Positions 36,049 through 43,975 of a stretch of DNA of 64,000 nucleotides are shown here, one piece after another. Within the stretch, counting starts at the first letter, position 1. Each line of letters opens with the position of its first letter. Both the position numbers and the translations under genes were made by a program. The stretch covers positions 682,001-746,000 of the forward strand of contig NZ_CP049199.1 of the NCBI RefSeq assembly GCF_011045195.1, written 5' to 3'. The notes below the pieces were generated by a model that was not told the DNA's origin, ran no database searches, and was given only the letters and a program-made list of their open reading frames with translations. This DNA comes from Caulobacter soli (lineage in GTDB: Bacteria > Pseudomonadota > Alphaproteobacteria > Caulobacterales > Caulobacteraceae).

Positions 36049-36278
36049 ATCCGACCCTCCGCGCGCGCTTGGCGGACGGTGTCCATCACCCTCGTTGCGA
36101 TCACCCGATAGTCCGAGCGAACGGTTTCCAGCTCGCGGGCCCAATCGGGATAGACCCCTAGAACGGGATGGCCCTCTGCCCCGATCTCACGGCAGCGCCT
36201 CCAAATCTCATCGAAGATGGCCTTCGCTGTGACCTCGGCTAGGGCGGCCTGACGCGAAGTTGCGACGACGGCGGTCAT
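36045..36278 (-). CDS. Small hypothetical phage protein
   Basis: A 77-aa helical protein (VTAKAIFDEIWRRCREIGAE, ELETVRSDYRVIATRVMDTV). It overlaps GemA by 4 bp and the 100-aa gene by 4 bp. No family recognised. Confidence 0.62.
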   Translation of the reverse strand: MTAVVATSRQAALAEVTAKAIFDEIWRRCREIGAEGHPVLGVYPDWARELETVRSDYRVIATRVMDTVRQARAEGRI

Positions 36279-36577
36279 GCCCCGGCCTCGCGCAGCTCAG
36301 CGCCCGTCGCGACAAAGCGCACGTGGATCTCGTCGGCGAGCACCTCGGCCTCGCCATCGGGCAGGTGCTTGAGGCGGACCACCGTGTTCACCGGCTGGCC
36401 GTTGTCATCGACGAACCGCGCCGACCAGGTGGACTTGCCTCGGCTCAGCACGACCTTGGCCCTGGTCGGCGGCGTCCAGCCCAACCGGCCGGCCAGGTCG
36501 AACAGCGCCGCCACCGACGGACACCAGTCGACGTGCATGGTGCGCACGCTAGCGCGTTTGCGGGGACGGCGGCTCAT
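36275..36577 (-). CDS. Small hypothetical phage protein
   Basis: A 100-aa protein with basic N-terminus (SRRPRKRASVRTMHVDW) and a beta-rich middle (KVVLSRGKSTWSARFVDDNG, VNTVVRLKHLPDGEAEVLAD). The basic start suggests nucleic-acid contact, but no family is recognised. ATGA-type junctions on both sides. Confidence 0.62.
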   Translation of the reverse strand: MSRRPRKRASVRTMHVDWCPSVAALFDLAGRLGWTPPTRAKVVLSRGKSTWSARFVDDNGQPVNTVVRLKHLPDGEAEVLADEIHVRFVATGAELREAGA

Positions 36578-36831
36578 CGGCCTTCCCCTTCCAAGACAGC
36601 GACTGCGATCAGCTCGTTGAGAGCATCGACAAGTCCATTGCGGGCGTTGGCGATCTGGATGTGGACGCCGCCGAGCAGCGCAACGACGTCATCGAGGCGA
36701 ACCACGCCGCCAGGCTGCAGAAGCGATAGGCGCTCCAGAAGAGCGCGCGTCGCCAAGACATTGAGGGAGACGCGGACCAGTTCGTCGTCGATTGGATTTA
36801 ACAGGTCGGAAATCTTGTTGGTGAGGCTCAT
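36574..36831 (-). CDS. Small hypothetical phage protein
   Basis: An 85-aa Leu-rich helical protein (SLNVLATRALLERLSLLQPG, NARNGLVDALNELIAVAVLE). It overlaps the 283-aa ParB-like gene by 4 bp. No family recognised. Confidence 0.62.
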   Translation of the reverse strand: MSLTNKISDLLNPIDDELVRVSLNVLATRALLERLSLLQPGGVVRLDDVVALLGGVHIQIANARNGLVDALNELIAVAVLEGEGR

Positions 36832-37679
36832 TGGGCAACTCCAGACAGACGTCGGCCCTTGGCCTTGCGGAAGATCACACTGGCGGTGGCCTTCCAGACG
36901 GGGACGCGGTGGGTGGCGGCGAACACCGAAGCCTCGCCGGCCAGGGTGGGCAGCAGGCCGGTGATGGCCTGGACGAGGCCGGCCGGGCTGACCTGGGGGC
37001 CGCACTCTGGGTCGTGCAGTAGGTGGTCGACGGCGCGCACGTGGACGGCGTTGACCGGGCCCAGGCCGGCGTCGGTCAGGATCGTCAGGATCTGGATCGA
37101 CTTCTCCCGGCCGCGTCGCGCGACCAGGTCAGCGATGCCGCGAACCGCGACGGTCTGGCCAGGCTTGTAGACCCCGGCGGCCGGCGGCGTGCGCAGGATC
37201 TCCACGCGGCTGGCGGCGCAGACCGCCTGCAGCTCGACCGCCTCGGCGTCGCCGGCCGTGATCTGGGCGTAGTGGATCTGCATGGGCGTCATGCCCAGGC
37301 GGTCGCGGTTGTGGCCAACGAAGGCGTTGGCGCGGGCGGCCTGGCTGATCCCCGGCACCACCATGATCGGGATGTACCCAATGCCAGGGTGGCTGGCGGC
37401 GGCGATCGCGGTGTGCTGGCCGTCGACGACCTCGAAACCGGCGGCCGTCTCGGCCACCACGGGCGGCTTGAAGCGGGCCCAATCCCACTCGCCGATGATC
37501 TTGCGGATCAGGCGGAGCGACTTGTCGCTCAGGCCGCGCTGGTAGGCTTCGTCGACCAGCAGCGACTTGGGATCGGCGGTCTCGAAGCGCGGGCGCAGGC
37601 CGGTGATCTTGGCGGGGATGACGTTGGCGATCGACACCGGCTTAACCTTCCGCACCTGGCTGGCCAGCCGCGAAGGCAT
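36828..37679 (-). CDS. ParB-like (DUF6551-type) protein
   Basis: A 283-aa protein whose middle holds a ParB/sulfiredoxin-like core: EAYQRGLSDKSLRLIRKIIG, WDWARFKPPVV, then FEVVDGQHTAIAAASHPGI with the DGQH loop. A VGHNRDRLGMTPMQIHYA segment follows. It lacks the HTH of chromosome-partitioning ParB. It starts inside the 3' end of the 101-aa gene, 11 bases after a nine-C homopolymer; loss of one C would fuse the two ORFs in frame. Confidence 0.8.
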   Translation of the reverse strand: MPSRLASQVRKVKPVSIANVIPAKITGLRPRFETADPKSLLVDEAYQRGLSDKSLRLIRKIIGEWDWARFKPPVVAETAAGFEVVDGQHTAIAAASHPGIGYIPIMVVPGISQAARANAFVGHNRDRLGMTPMQIHYAQITAGDAEAVELQAVCAASRVEILRTPPAAGVYKPGQTVAVRGIADLVARRGREKSIQILTILTDAGLGPVNAVHVRAVDHLLHDPECGPQVSPAGLVQAITGLLPTLAGEASVFAATHRVPVWKATASVIFRKAKGRRLSGVAQ

Positions 37680-37947
37680 GGAAGCTGCAGGGGGGGGGTA
37701 CGGCCGGCGCGTCTTCGTCCGAGCGGCACAGGCGCGTCGCCTCGGTCAGACCGATCTGGCGGCTTTTCTCGACGGCCACCATGGGGGCCGGCAAAGCCAG
37801 GTCCTGCGGGCCTTCGAGCGCACGCTGCAGGCGCTGCGCATAGGCCGGGTCGGCGACGGCCACCTTGAACCCGCCCTGGGCGAGAACCGCCTCGACGTGC
37901 GCGGCGTCCTTCTTCGGGTCGATCCAGCCTTCTTCGTGAGTGCTCAT
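37642..37947 (-). CDS. Small hypothetical phage protein with C9 tract at its 3' end
   Basis: A 101-aa protein: MSTHEEGWIDPKKDAAHVEA, VLAQGGFKVAVADPAYAQRL, LTEATRLCRSDEDAPAVPPP. An AGGAAG SD precedes the ATG. A run of nine C (coding strand; 37690-37698 as G) encodes the PPP near its C-terminus. Its last 38 bases overlap the start of the ParB-like gene. No family recognised. Confidence 0.65.
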   Translation of the reverse strand: MSTHEEGWIDPKKDAAHVEAVLAQGGFKVAVADPAYAQRLQRALEGPQDLALPAPMVAVEKSRQIGLTEATRLCRSDEDAPAVPPPCSFHAFAAGQPGAEG

Positions 37948-37961
37948 CTTCGGCTTCCTGT

Positions 37962-37980
37962 CTGACCGCCTGGCGGTCAG
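37962..37980. promoter_or_regulatory. Perfect 19-bp palindrome upstream of the 101-aa gene
   Basis: CTGACCGCC-T-GGCGGTCAG lies in the 76-bp gap between gcrA and the 101-aa gene. It may be an operator or the terminator of the gcrA transcript; it has no T-run on the minus strand. Confidence 0.45.
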
Positions 37981-38023
37981 GGACCGGAGGCGGCGGGCGA
38001 TGCGGGGAGGATTGGCGAGGCGG

Positions 38024-38548
38024 CTATGAGCGGGCCCACAGCGGAAGCTTGCCGTTGGGCCTGACGGCCTTGTCGCGGGGCGGGCGCGGGCTGTAGGCGA
38101 CCCGGGCGTGGTCGGGGCAGTAGGTCTCGACCGTGCGTCGGCCGCAGAAGCCGAAGCCGTCCGCAGCCGGGTCGCCGATCGGCCATTTGCAGGCGTGCCG
38201 GCCCAGGCCTTCCAGCGTCGTGGTCGGGGTGTCGACCAGCCGGAGCACCGGCTTGACCGTGGCCGGCGCCGAAGGAGGCGCGGCGGCGACTACCGTCCGC
38301 AGCTGGGCGTTGATCTGCCGGTTGCGGACCGACTTCGCATCCGCGCCGGCCGGACGGGACGGCTTGGCGACGACCTGGCTTCCAGGGCTGGACGCGGCCC
38401 GCCGGGTCTTCAAAAGACCAAGGCGTTGGACCTTGCCGATCACCGCGTTGCGGCTGACGTCGCCCAGCTGCTTGGCGATCTGAGTGGCGGAGTAGCCGTC
38501 GATCCACATCTTCTTCGCCGTGGCGGTGCGCTCGTCGGTCCAGCTCAT
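38024..38548 (-). CDS. gcrA: Phage-encoded GcrA-family cell-cycle regulator
   Basis: A 174-aa GcrA homologue. The N-terminal DNA-binding domain is close to the host type: MSWTDERTATAKKMWIDGYS, ATQIAKQLGDVSRNAVIGKV, QRLGLLKTRR. A Pro/Ala-rich linker leads to the C-terminal sigma-70-binding domain with its Cys-rich block HACKWPIGDPAADGFGFCGR and ETYCPDHARVAYSP. In Caulobacter GcrA, with sigma-70, activates promoters carrying methylated GANTC. It sits in the early/middle phage operon between the small 101-aa gene and a repeat-containing gene. Confidence 0.92.
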   Translation of the reverse strand: MSWTDERTATAKKMWIDGYSATQIAKQLGDVSRNAVIGKVQRLGLLKTRRAASSPGSQVVAKPSRPAGADAKSVRNRQINAQLRTVVAAAPPSAPATVKPVLRLVDTPTTTLEGLGRHACKWPIGDPAADGFGFCGRRTVETYCPDHARVAYSPRPPRDKAVRPNGKLPLWARS

Positions 38549-38859
38549 GCCGTGGCCCCCAGCTCGATCTGGATGCGGTCGAACATCACGTCGAAACCGG
38601 TGCGGTGCTCGGCGGCCATGCGCCTGATGGCGGCCTCCATCGCCGTGACCGCGCCGGCCAGGACATCGGCCTCCATCGCCGTGACCGCGCCGGCCAGGAC
38701 ATCGGCCTCGATGTCGGTGACGACGGCCTCCAGGCCGAACCGGCGGCGGCGCGCCGAAATCTCGGCGATCAGGTTGATTTCGAAGTCCGACAGGGCGTCG
38801 GCGGCGATGTGCAGCAGGCCTTCGGCCAAGCTGTGGCGGGCGCGGATTTCCGGGCTCAT
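38545..38859 (-). CDS. Coiled-coil phage protein with 12-aa tandem duplication
   Basis: A 104-aa helical protein (LAEGLLHIAADALSDFEINL, IAEISARRRRFGLEAVVTDI). The middle contains DVLAGAVTAMEA twice, from a perfect 36-bp DNA duplication. It overlaps gcrA by 4 bp, so the two are probably co-translated. No family recognised. Confidence 0.65.
   Translation of the reverse strand: MSPEIRARHSLAEGLLHIAADALSDFEINLIAEISARRRRFGLEAVVTDIEADVLAGAVTAMEADVLAGAVTAMEAAIRRMAAEHRTGFDVMFDRIQIELGATA
38632..38703. repeat. Perfect 36-bp tandem duplication inside a phage gene
   Basis: Copies at 38632-38667 and 38668-38703 are identical, followed by a partial third copy (GGCCTCGATGTCGG). The unit is a multiple of 3, so copy-number change keeps the frame. 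It is likely a recent, variable duplication. Confidence 0.85.
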
Positions 38860-39056
38860 GGCAGAACCTTTTCGAGGAAGCGGCGGGCGAAGTACTCGAA
38901 GGCCTTCCAGGCCAGTTCGAGCGGCGCGGCGATGAACCAGAGCGCACCGCCCAGGATCAGGACGGTGCGGCTGCGCGGCGTGTCGCGCAGGGTCATCAGG
39001 TAGAGCCAGGCGCCCAGCGCCCAGCTCCAGACGACGAAGATCGCGCCCCAGGTCAT
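38856..39056 (-). CDS. Small membrane protein
   Basis: A 66-aa protein with two hydrophobic segments (WGAIFVVWSWALGAWLYLMT and TVLILGGALWFIAAPLELAW). It is in the early operon between the Gam-like and the repeat-containing genes, with overlaps at both ends. Possibly an inner-membrane effector; no family recognised. Confidence 0.65.
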   Translation of the reverse strand: MTWGAIFVVWSWALGAWLYLMTLRDTPRSRTVLILGGALWFIAAPLELAWKAFEYFARRFLEKVLP

Positions 39057-39652
39057 GGCAGCACCACGTCGGGCTTGATCCGGAATTCGATCTCACGGGC
39101 GTCGAACGCCGACACGCCCAGGATCTGCTCGCCGGTCGCGACGCTGAAGGCGTCGAAATAACGGTGCTGCAGGTTGAAGACGTGGTCGGAGTTGACCCAC
39201 GACGGCGCGGGGCTGCGGCGATAGTCCGCGACCGTGTCGGGCCAGATCAGGCTGTACATCCGGCGCTTGTGCTGGCGACGCAGCACGGCGCCGCCCTGCA
39301 TGGCCGTGAGGATCTTGCGCTGGCGCTCGGTCAGCGGCCGGGCCGACGACATCAGCACCGCCACCAGCTGGGCCTGATAGGCCTCCATGGTCAGGTCGCC
39401 GGCCGGGCCGGCGGCCAAGGCCTCGGGATTGGCGCGGATGAACGCCTCGACCTTGGACTGGGCCTCGGCGATCGCGGCCTTGATCGGCTGGATCTTGGCC
39501 TCGGCCGTCTCGCGGGCGGCGGTGATGAACTGCTCCAGGGCGGTCTCGATGCGCGAGACCTCCCGGGTGTTCTCACCGACCATCCGCACCAGGTCGTCGA
39601 CCTCCTGGCGAGTCTGGGGCGTCGCCGCCGGTTGAAAGGTATGCAGGGTCAC
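39053..39652 (-). CDS. Gam-like protein with a divergent C-terminus
   Basis: A 199-aa protein. Residues about 16-80 (RQEVDDLVRMVGENTREVSR, IETALEQFITAARETAEAKI, QPIKAAIAEAQSKVEAFIRA) resemble the N-terminal coiled coil of Mu Gam, the DNA-end-binding protein that shields phage DNA from exonucleases. The C-terminal half (VLRRQHKRRMYSLIWPDTVA, VNSDHVFNLQHRYFDAFSV) is unlike Gam. The start is GTG at 39652, overlapping the upstream stop. It sits where Mu has gam, downstream of A and B. Confidence 0.6.
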   Translation of the reverse strand: MTLHTFQPAATPQTRQEVDDLVRMVGENTREVSRIETALEQFITAARETAEAKIQPIKAAIAEAQSKVEAFIRANPEALAAGPAGDLTMEAYQAQLVAVLMSSARPLTERQRKILTAMQGGAVLRRQHKRRMYSLIWPDTVADYRRSPAPSWVNSDHVFNLQHRYFDAFSVATGEQILGVSAFDAREIEFRIKPDVVLP

Positions 39653-39846
39653 TGGAAACCCTCCTGGTTCAGGGGCCGCGCGCGGCGGACCGGGGTTGTC
39701 ATGGGATGGTGGTGGGCGGCCTGGGCGGCGCGGCGCTGCAGGTAGCGGGCGAGATCGCCATCGCCCCGGCCGGCCAGCGGCCGAGGACGAGGCTGAAGGC
39801 GGACCTCCAGCACGAAGGTCAGCCAGCGGCGCAGGGCGGCGATCAC
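39649..39846 (-). CDS. Small basic phage protein
   Basis: A 65-aa Arg-rich protein (ALRRWLTFVLEVRLQPRPRP, LARYLQRRAAQAAHHHP). Overlaps on both sides support translation. No family recognised; composition alone is weak evidence. Confidence 0.55.
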   Translation of the reverse strand: MIAALRRWLTFVLEVRLQPRPRPLAGRGDGDLARYLQRRAAQAAHHHPMTTPVRRARPLNQEGFQ

Positions 39847-40175
39847 GGGATCTGCTCCGCGACGTCGTCGGCCGGGTTGTAGTGGGCCAGCTCGTCGACG
39901 GTGACGGTTCCAGACAGGCCCCGGATCTCGTCGCCGATCGGCGGCTGATCCAGTGAGGCCAGGCCAACGGAGGTGATCCAGTAGCGGACCCTGACGAACC
40001 CGCCGTCCCGCTCATGGATCTCGGCGACACGGCCTTGCGTCACCAACCGGTCCCAGATCGATCCCCGGGGATCGCACGGGATGGCGAGGACGGCGGTATC
40101 GGGACTCGTGGCGCCGGCGGCGCGAAGCCCTTCGAGGCGGGTTCGAGTCGGAGACCCATCCAAGAAGGCCATCAT
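39843..40175 (-). CDS. Small hypothetical phage protein
   Basis: A 110-aa protein (LAIPCDPRGSIWDRLVTQGR, VRVRYWITSVGLASLDQPPI). It overlaps the 92-aa gene by 4 bp and the 65-aa gene by 4 bp. No family recognised. Confidence 0.65.
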   Translation of the reverse strand: MMAFLDGSPTRTRLEGLRAAGATSPDTAVLAIPCDPRGSIWDRLVTQGRVAEIHERDGGFVRVRYWITSVGLASLDQPPIGDEIRGLSGTVTVDELAHYNPADDVAEQIP

Positions 40176-40450
40176 GACCGGCCCTCCGCGCGCGCGATCG
40201 CGGCCTGGATCGCCGGAAGGGTGTCCAGGGCCGGGTCGCCCTTGTCGGGCATGCGGATGAAACCCAGCTCGGTCCCGTTGAGGATGAACTGCTCGGCCGC
40301 CCGCAAGGCGGCCAGCATCGCCGGGCCCGCCACCAGCAGCCGGATCAGGTCGTTGAACGTCTCCGGCGCGATGCTGCCCATGTCGTAGAGCAGCTTCAGC
40401 TGGTTCAGGTCCCGGCGCATGTCGCCGGCCAGGTGGGGGTTCACGGCCAT
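40172..40450 (-). CDS. Small hypothetical phage protein
   Basis: A 92-aa helical protein (LKLLYDMGSIAPETFNDLIR, PAMLAALRAAEQFILNGTEL). It directly follows MuB (3-base gap). No family recognised. Confidence 0.65.
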   Translation of the reverse strand: MAVNPHLAGDMRRDLNQLKLLYDMGSIAPETFNDLIRLLVAGPAMLAALRAAEQFILNGTELGFIRMPDKGDPALDTLPAIQAAIARAEGRS

Positions 40451-40453
40451 GGC

Positions 40454-41407
40454 TCAGACGACTCCGATGTCGACGTCGCCCTGGGCGGCGGCGTCCTTGA
40501 GGTGGGCGAGGTGCAGCGGCACGCCTTCGCGGCGGGCCAGGAACGTCGCGCTGCGGCAGGTCTTGGTCAGGGTGCGCAGGGCGCCCTCGCGCCGCCCCAG
40601 CTCAAGGCAGAAGGCCAACTCGGGGCCCTTCTCGATCTTCCACGCCTCGGCGATGGCCAGGATGTCGTCCTTCAGCGCCGCGCGCTGGACCAACTTCACG
40701 CCCAGCCGGCTGTAGAGCTGGGCGTGGCGGCGCAGGTTGGTGATCAGCTCCAGGTGGCCTGACAGCACGATGCCGACGCCAGTCTCGTCGTGGATGCCGC
40801 GCAGCTCGTCGAACGCCTTGATCGACGCGTTCTGGGCGTCGTCGATCACGATGAGACCGTTGCGGCCCGCCACTTCGCTCATGACCAGGTCGGCCAAGTC
40901 GGCGGGGATCCCAGCCGCCTTGGTCTTGCCCATGGCCCGCAGCAGGGTGTTGAGCATCGTGGGCACGCCACCGTTTGACGGGCGGATCGTCGCGACCCAG
41001 ACCCGTTCCGGCTGCATCGCCTTGAACTGTTTGATGGTCGCGGTCTTGCCGAGTCCTGGGACGGTCGCGACCGCCGCCATGTCCCCGGCTTGGGCGACCG
41101 CCATGGCCGTATGCATCCGCCTGGACGTGACCGTCTGGACGTAGCTGGGCACCGCCGGCATTTCGGCGGCCAGCTCCTCGCGCTCGCTCTCCGCGATGAA
41201 GTAGCGGTAGACCTTTCCGGCGACGCTCTGGTTGTCGCCGGCGTACTTGTCCGTGGTCCAGGCCTGGATGGTGGTGTCGCCAGCGCCGACCAGCAGGCCG
41301 ACCTGCTTCCAGGTCAGCGCCTTGGCTTCGCGCAAAGTCTTCAGCCGATCGCGCAGATCGGCCATTTCCGGATCGCTGAACTCGGTCTTGCCGAGGGTGA
41401 CGTTCAT
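40454..41407 (-). CDS. MuB-like transposition target ATPase
   Basis: A 317-aa AAA+ protein with an N-terminal HTH (TWKQVGLLVGAGDTTIQAWT) and Walker A VPGLGKTA (about residues 116-123), Walker B GLIVIDDAQ (about 184-192) and a C-terminal DNA-binding helical region. MuB picks the target DNA and activates MuA, and gives target immunity. The ATG at 41407 has AGGAG at 9 bases; an in-frame TTG (41416) is less likely. Confidence 0.93.
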   Translation of the reverse strand: MNVTLGKTEFSDPEMADLRDRLKTLREAKALTWKQVGLLVGAGDTTIQAWTTDKYAGDNQSVAGKVYRYFIAESEREELAAEMPAVPSYVQTVTSRRMHTAMAVAQAGDMAAVATVPGLGKTATIKQFKAMQPERVWVATIRPSNGGVPTMLNTLLRAMGKTKAAGIPADLADLVMSEVAGRNGLIVIDDAQNASIKAFDELRGIHDETGVGIVLSGHLELITNLRRHAQLYSRLGVKLVQRAALKDDILAIAEAWKIEKGPELAFCLELGRREGALRTLTKTCRSATFLARREGVPLHLAHLKDAAAQGDVDIGVV

Positions 41408-41489
41408 GCTACTCAACTCCTGTTGCTGCAGGGGCCGGTTGGCCCCGGACTACCCGGCCGCGAGGGGTTGCCGCCCCTCGCGGCCGATC

Positions 41490-43502
41490 TCATTCGACGA
41501 CCCGCAGATGCGAGCGGTCGGGTTCGGGTGACTGCGGGAAGGCCGAGGCCATCTGATCCAGCATCGAAGCGCGGGCGGGCTTGGCGGCCGTGGCCGTCGC
41601 GCGCGCCACGGCGCGGCCCTGGGCGCGGACGGGGCGGATGACGGTGGGCTGGGGCACGTCGTCCTCGTCGTCCTCGGCCTCGGCGATGTCGCGGGCCATC
41701 TGGTCGACCATCTTCTGGGCGTCGTGCAGGTCCATGGCCGCGTAGAGTTCGCGGGTCTGGCGGCGCAGATCGGCCTCCTGGCGCATGCGGGTCTTGGCCG
41801 AGGTGATGTCCTGGAACCCGATGGCGGCCCGCAGCTGGGCGGTGCAGACGAACGCGCCGTCCGCGCCATAGACGTGGATGTCGTCGTGCAGGTTGTCGGG
41901 GTCGAAGCGGATCGTGACCTTCTGGCCGCGCACGCCGAACAGGTCGTCGTGCATGTATTCGTTGCCCATGAACCGGATCAGGCCGGTCAGCCGGTCGGCG
42001 GTGACCATGTCGGCGGTCAGCAGGGCCAGCTTCAGCTGCTCGGGCGTGGCCTTGCGGATCTCGGCGGACCGGTAGGAATCGAAGAACACCTGGTCGTAGC
42101 TGGCCTGGCCGCGCGCCATCTCGCTGCGGCGGCCCTTCTTGGCGTTGTGGAAGCCGATCAGCTGGCCGACGCGGGCGGTGAACACGTCCAGCGGCACGGC
42201 GGCGCTGCCGTAATTCTCCGGCTTGGCCATCGGGTTGTTGCCGGTGTAGGCGCCGGCGAACACCACGTCCTTGGCGCCGTGTTCGCAAAGGATCTTGAAC
42301 GCCCGCTCGATCGGCTTGGAGCTGCCGCGATAGGGCAGCGCCCAGTGCACGTTGATCGACAGGGCCGGCAGCAGGCCGGTGGGCTCGTCCTTGCGGATCT
42401 TGAACCTGAAGCGGGTCTGGGCGCCGCCCGTGATCCACTTGCTGGCGAACGCCCGGCCATTGTCCAGCAGACAGCCCTGCGGGATGCCGTGGTTCTTGAA
42501 CAGATCGGCGAAGGCCAGGCGGGTCAACACCGCCGATTCCGACGGGCCGATGCGCCAGGCCAGGATCTTGCGGCTGAAGACATCCTGGATCGCCACCATC
42601 ATCGGGCGGGCGACCGTGTTGTCGGGCCAGCGGACGAAGACGTCCCACAGGTGGCCGTCGATATTGACCAGCTGCAGGGCCGACAGGCCGGCCACCGAGC
42701 GCTTTTGCGACGGCAGGGTCTGGCGCAGGGCGTCGTCGCCCTCGCGCTTGGCGATCACGATCCGGGGGTCGATGTCGCGCTCGACCCGGCGACGGAACGT
42801 CTTGATGTGCGGCACCGTCACGCCGTTGGGCGTGCAGTAGTCGCGGACCATGCCGTCGTAGCAATTGGTCCAGGACCGCTTCTCGGGGGCCAGGTAGAGG
42901 CTCAGGAACCACTTCCACGCCCCGGCGTCGATCTCGGCGTCCGCGCCGCCGCCGACCCGGCTGGGAGCCAGACGCGGCAACCAGTCGTCGTACCGCGCGC
43001 CGGCCACGAAGCCGCGCCAGCTGTGAATGGTGGCGGGGCTGACCTTGTAGTCGGCGGCCACGCAGGCCACGGCCGCGGTGAGGGTCGAGCCGGTCCGATT
43101 GACCAGATTTTCGACCGCTTCCAGCACCTTCAGGCGCTTCTTGGCCTCGTCCTTGACCTTGTCGGTCTGGCCGTCGAACCACGCCCAGCGCTGGGCGCGT
43201 TCGTCGGTGTCCGGTCCGACGGGCTGCGGGGCCGAGAAGGTCTGCGGCGCCGGGGTCAGGCCCCGGCGGATCAGTTCCAGCGACGCGACCTGGGGTAGCA
43301 CGGCGACGTGGTACTCGAACCCGCCGCCCTTGCCGGCCCGCTTGCGAAACAGCGGCCGGCCGGCCGCGTCGCTGCGCAGCACCCACTTCTGGGCCTCGGC
43401 CAGCTCGTTGATCTTGCGCTTGGCGCCGGGCAGGCCCGGCAGCTTCAGCTCCGCCAGCTCGGCCGCGCCAAACCAGAAGCCCTTCCCCCCGAGGTGGTTC
43501 AT
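41490..43502 (-). CDS. MuA-like DDE transposase
   Basis: A 670-aa transposase. An N-terminal region for end binding (residues 1-100) precedes HTH-like segments, the DDE core follows with D282 (LVNIDGHLWDVFV), D347 (CLLDNGRAFAS) and E399 (SSKPIERAFKIL), and the C-terminus has a helical region likely to contact MuB and ClpX (ending DRSHLRVVE). It cuts the phage ends and drives strand transfer for integration and replicative growth. The 82-bp gap to MuB is uninformative. Confidence 0.94.
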   Translation of the reverse strand: MNHLGGKGFWFGAAELAELKLPGLPGAKRKINELAEAQKWVLRSDAAGRPLFRKRAGKGGGFEYHVAVLPQVASLELIRRGLTPAPQTFSAPQPVGPDTDERAQRWAWFDGQTDKVKDEAKKRLKVLEAVENLVNRTGSTLTAAVACVAADYKVSPATIHSWRGFVAGARYDDWLPRLAPSRVGGGADAEIDAGAWKWFLSLYLAPEKRSWTNCYDGMVRDYCTPNGVTVPHIKTFRRRVERDIDPRIVIAKREGDDALRQTLPSQKRSVAGLSALQLVNIDGHLWDVFVRWPDNTVARPMMVAIQDVFSRKILAWRIGPSESAVLTRLAFADLFKNHGIPQGCLLDNGRAFASKWITGGAQTRFRFKIRKDEPTGLLPALSINVHWALPYRGSSKPIERAFKILCEHGAKDVVFAGAYTGNNPMAKPENYGSAAVPLDVFTARVGQLIGFHNAKKGRRSEMARGQASYDQVFFDSYRSAEIRKATPEQLKLALLTADMVTADRLTGLIRFMGNEYMHDDLFGVRGQKVTIRFDPDNLHDDIHVYGADGAFVCTAQLRAAIGFQDITSAKTRMRQEADLRRQTRELYAAMDLHDAQKMVDQMARDIAEAEDDEDDVPQPTVIRPVRAQGRAVARATATAAKPARASMLDQMASAFPQSPEPDRSHLRVVE

Positions 43503-43975
43503 TTGCGGGCGCCTCCCCGGACGATCTCGGGGGCCAGCTTCCGAAGCTCGCGCTCCCGGGCCGCGAGGCGTTCCTGCTGGGCTTTGATGTTGCCCAGCTC
43601 GACGGTGTAGATTTCCTCGCCGATGACGATCTGGCACCCGATCAGGGCGCACAGCCGGGCCAGCACGTCGTGGCGCTGGGTCTCGGCGATCAGGGCGAAG
43701 AAACGGCCGGCGCTGATGTTGTGTTCGCCGCTGGCCTCGCTGGCGTATTTGTCCAGCATCCACTTGCTGACTTCGTCGTCGATCAGGCGCGACATGCCGG
43801 CGGCAACGCTGAAGCGGTCCCGGGGCTCGTCCTTCAGGATCTGAGCGACGGCCGACGCGACCTTCTTCTCGATGCCGGCCAGGGCGCCGTCGCTGGCGGC
43901 CGGCGTGGGCACATCGAAACTGAACGACGGCTGGGCCGTGTCGTAGGCTGGGCGGCGCTTGGGCGATTTGCTCAT
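43499..43975 (-). CDS. Conserved early phage protein upstream of transposase
   Basis: A 158-aa protein (FSVAAGMSRLIDDEVSKWML, DVLARLCALIGCQIVIGEEI) with a basic coiled-coil C-terminus (NIKAQQERLAARERELRKLA). It has a position seen before the transposase gene in alphaproteobacterial Mu-like phages. Its role is not known. Confidence 0.7.
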   Translation of the reverse strand: MSKSPKRRPAYDTAQPSFSFDVPTPAASDGALAGIEKKVASAVAQILKDEPRDRFSVAAGMSRLIDDEVSKWMLDKYASEASGEHNISAGRFFALIAETQRHDVLARLCALIGCQIVIGEEIYTVELGNIKAQQERLAARERELRKLAPEIVRGGARK

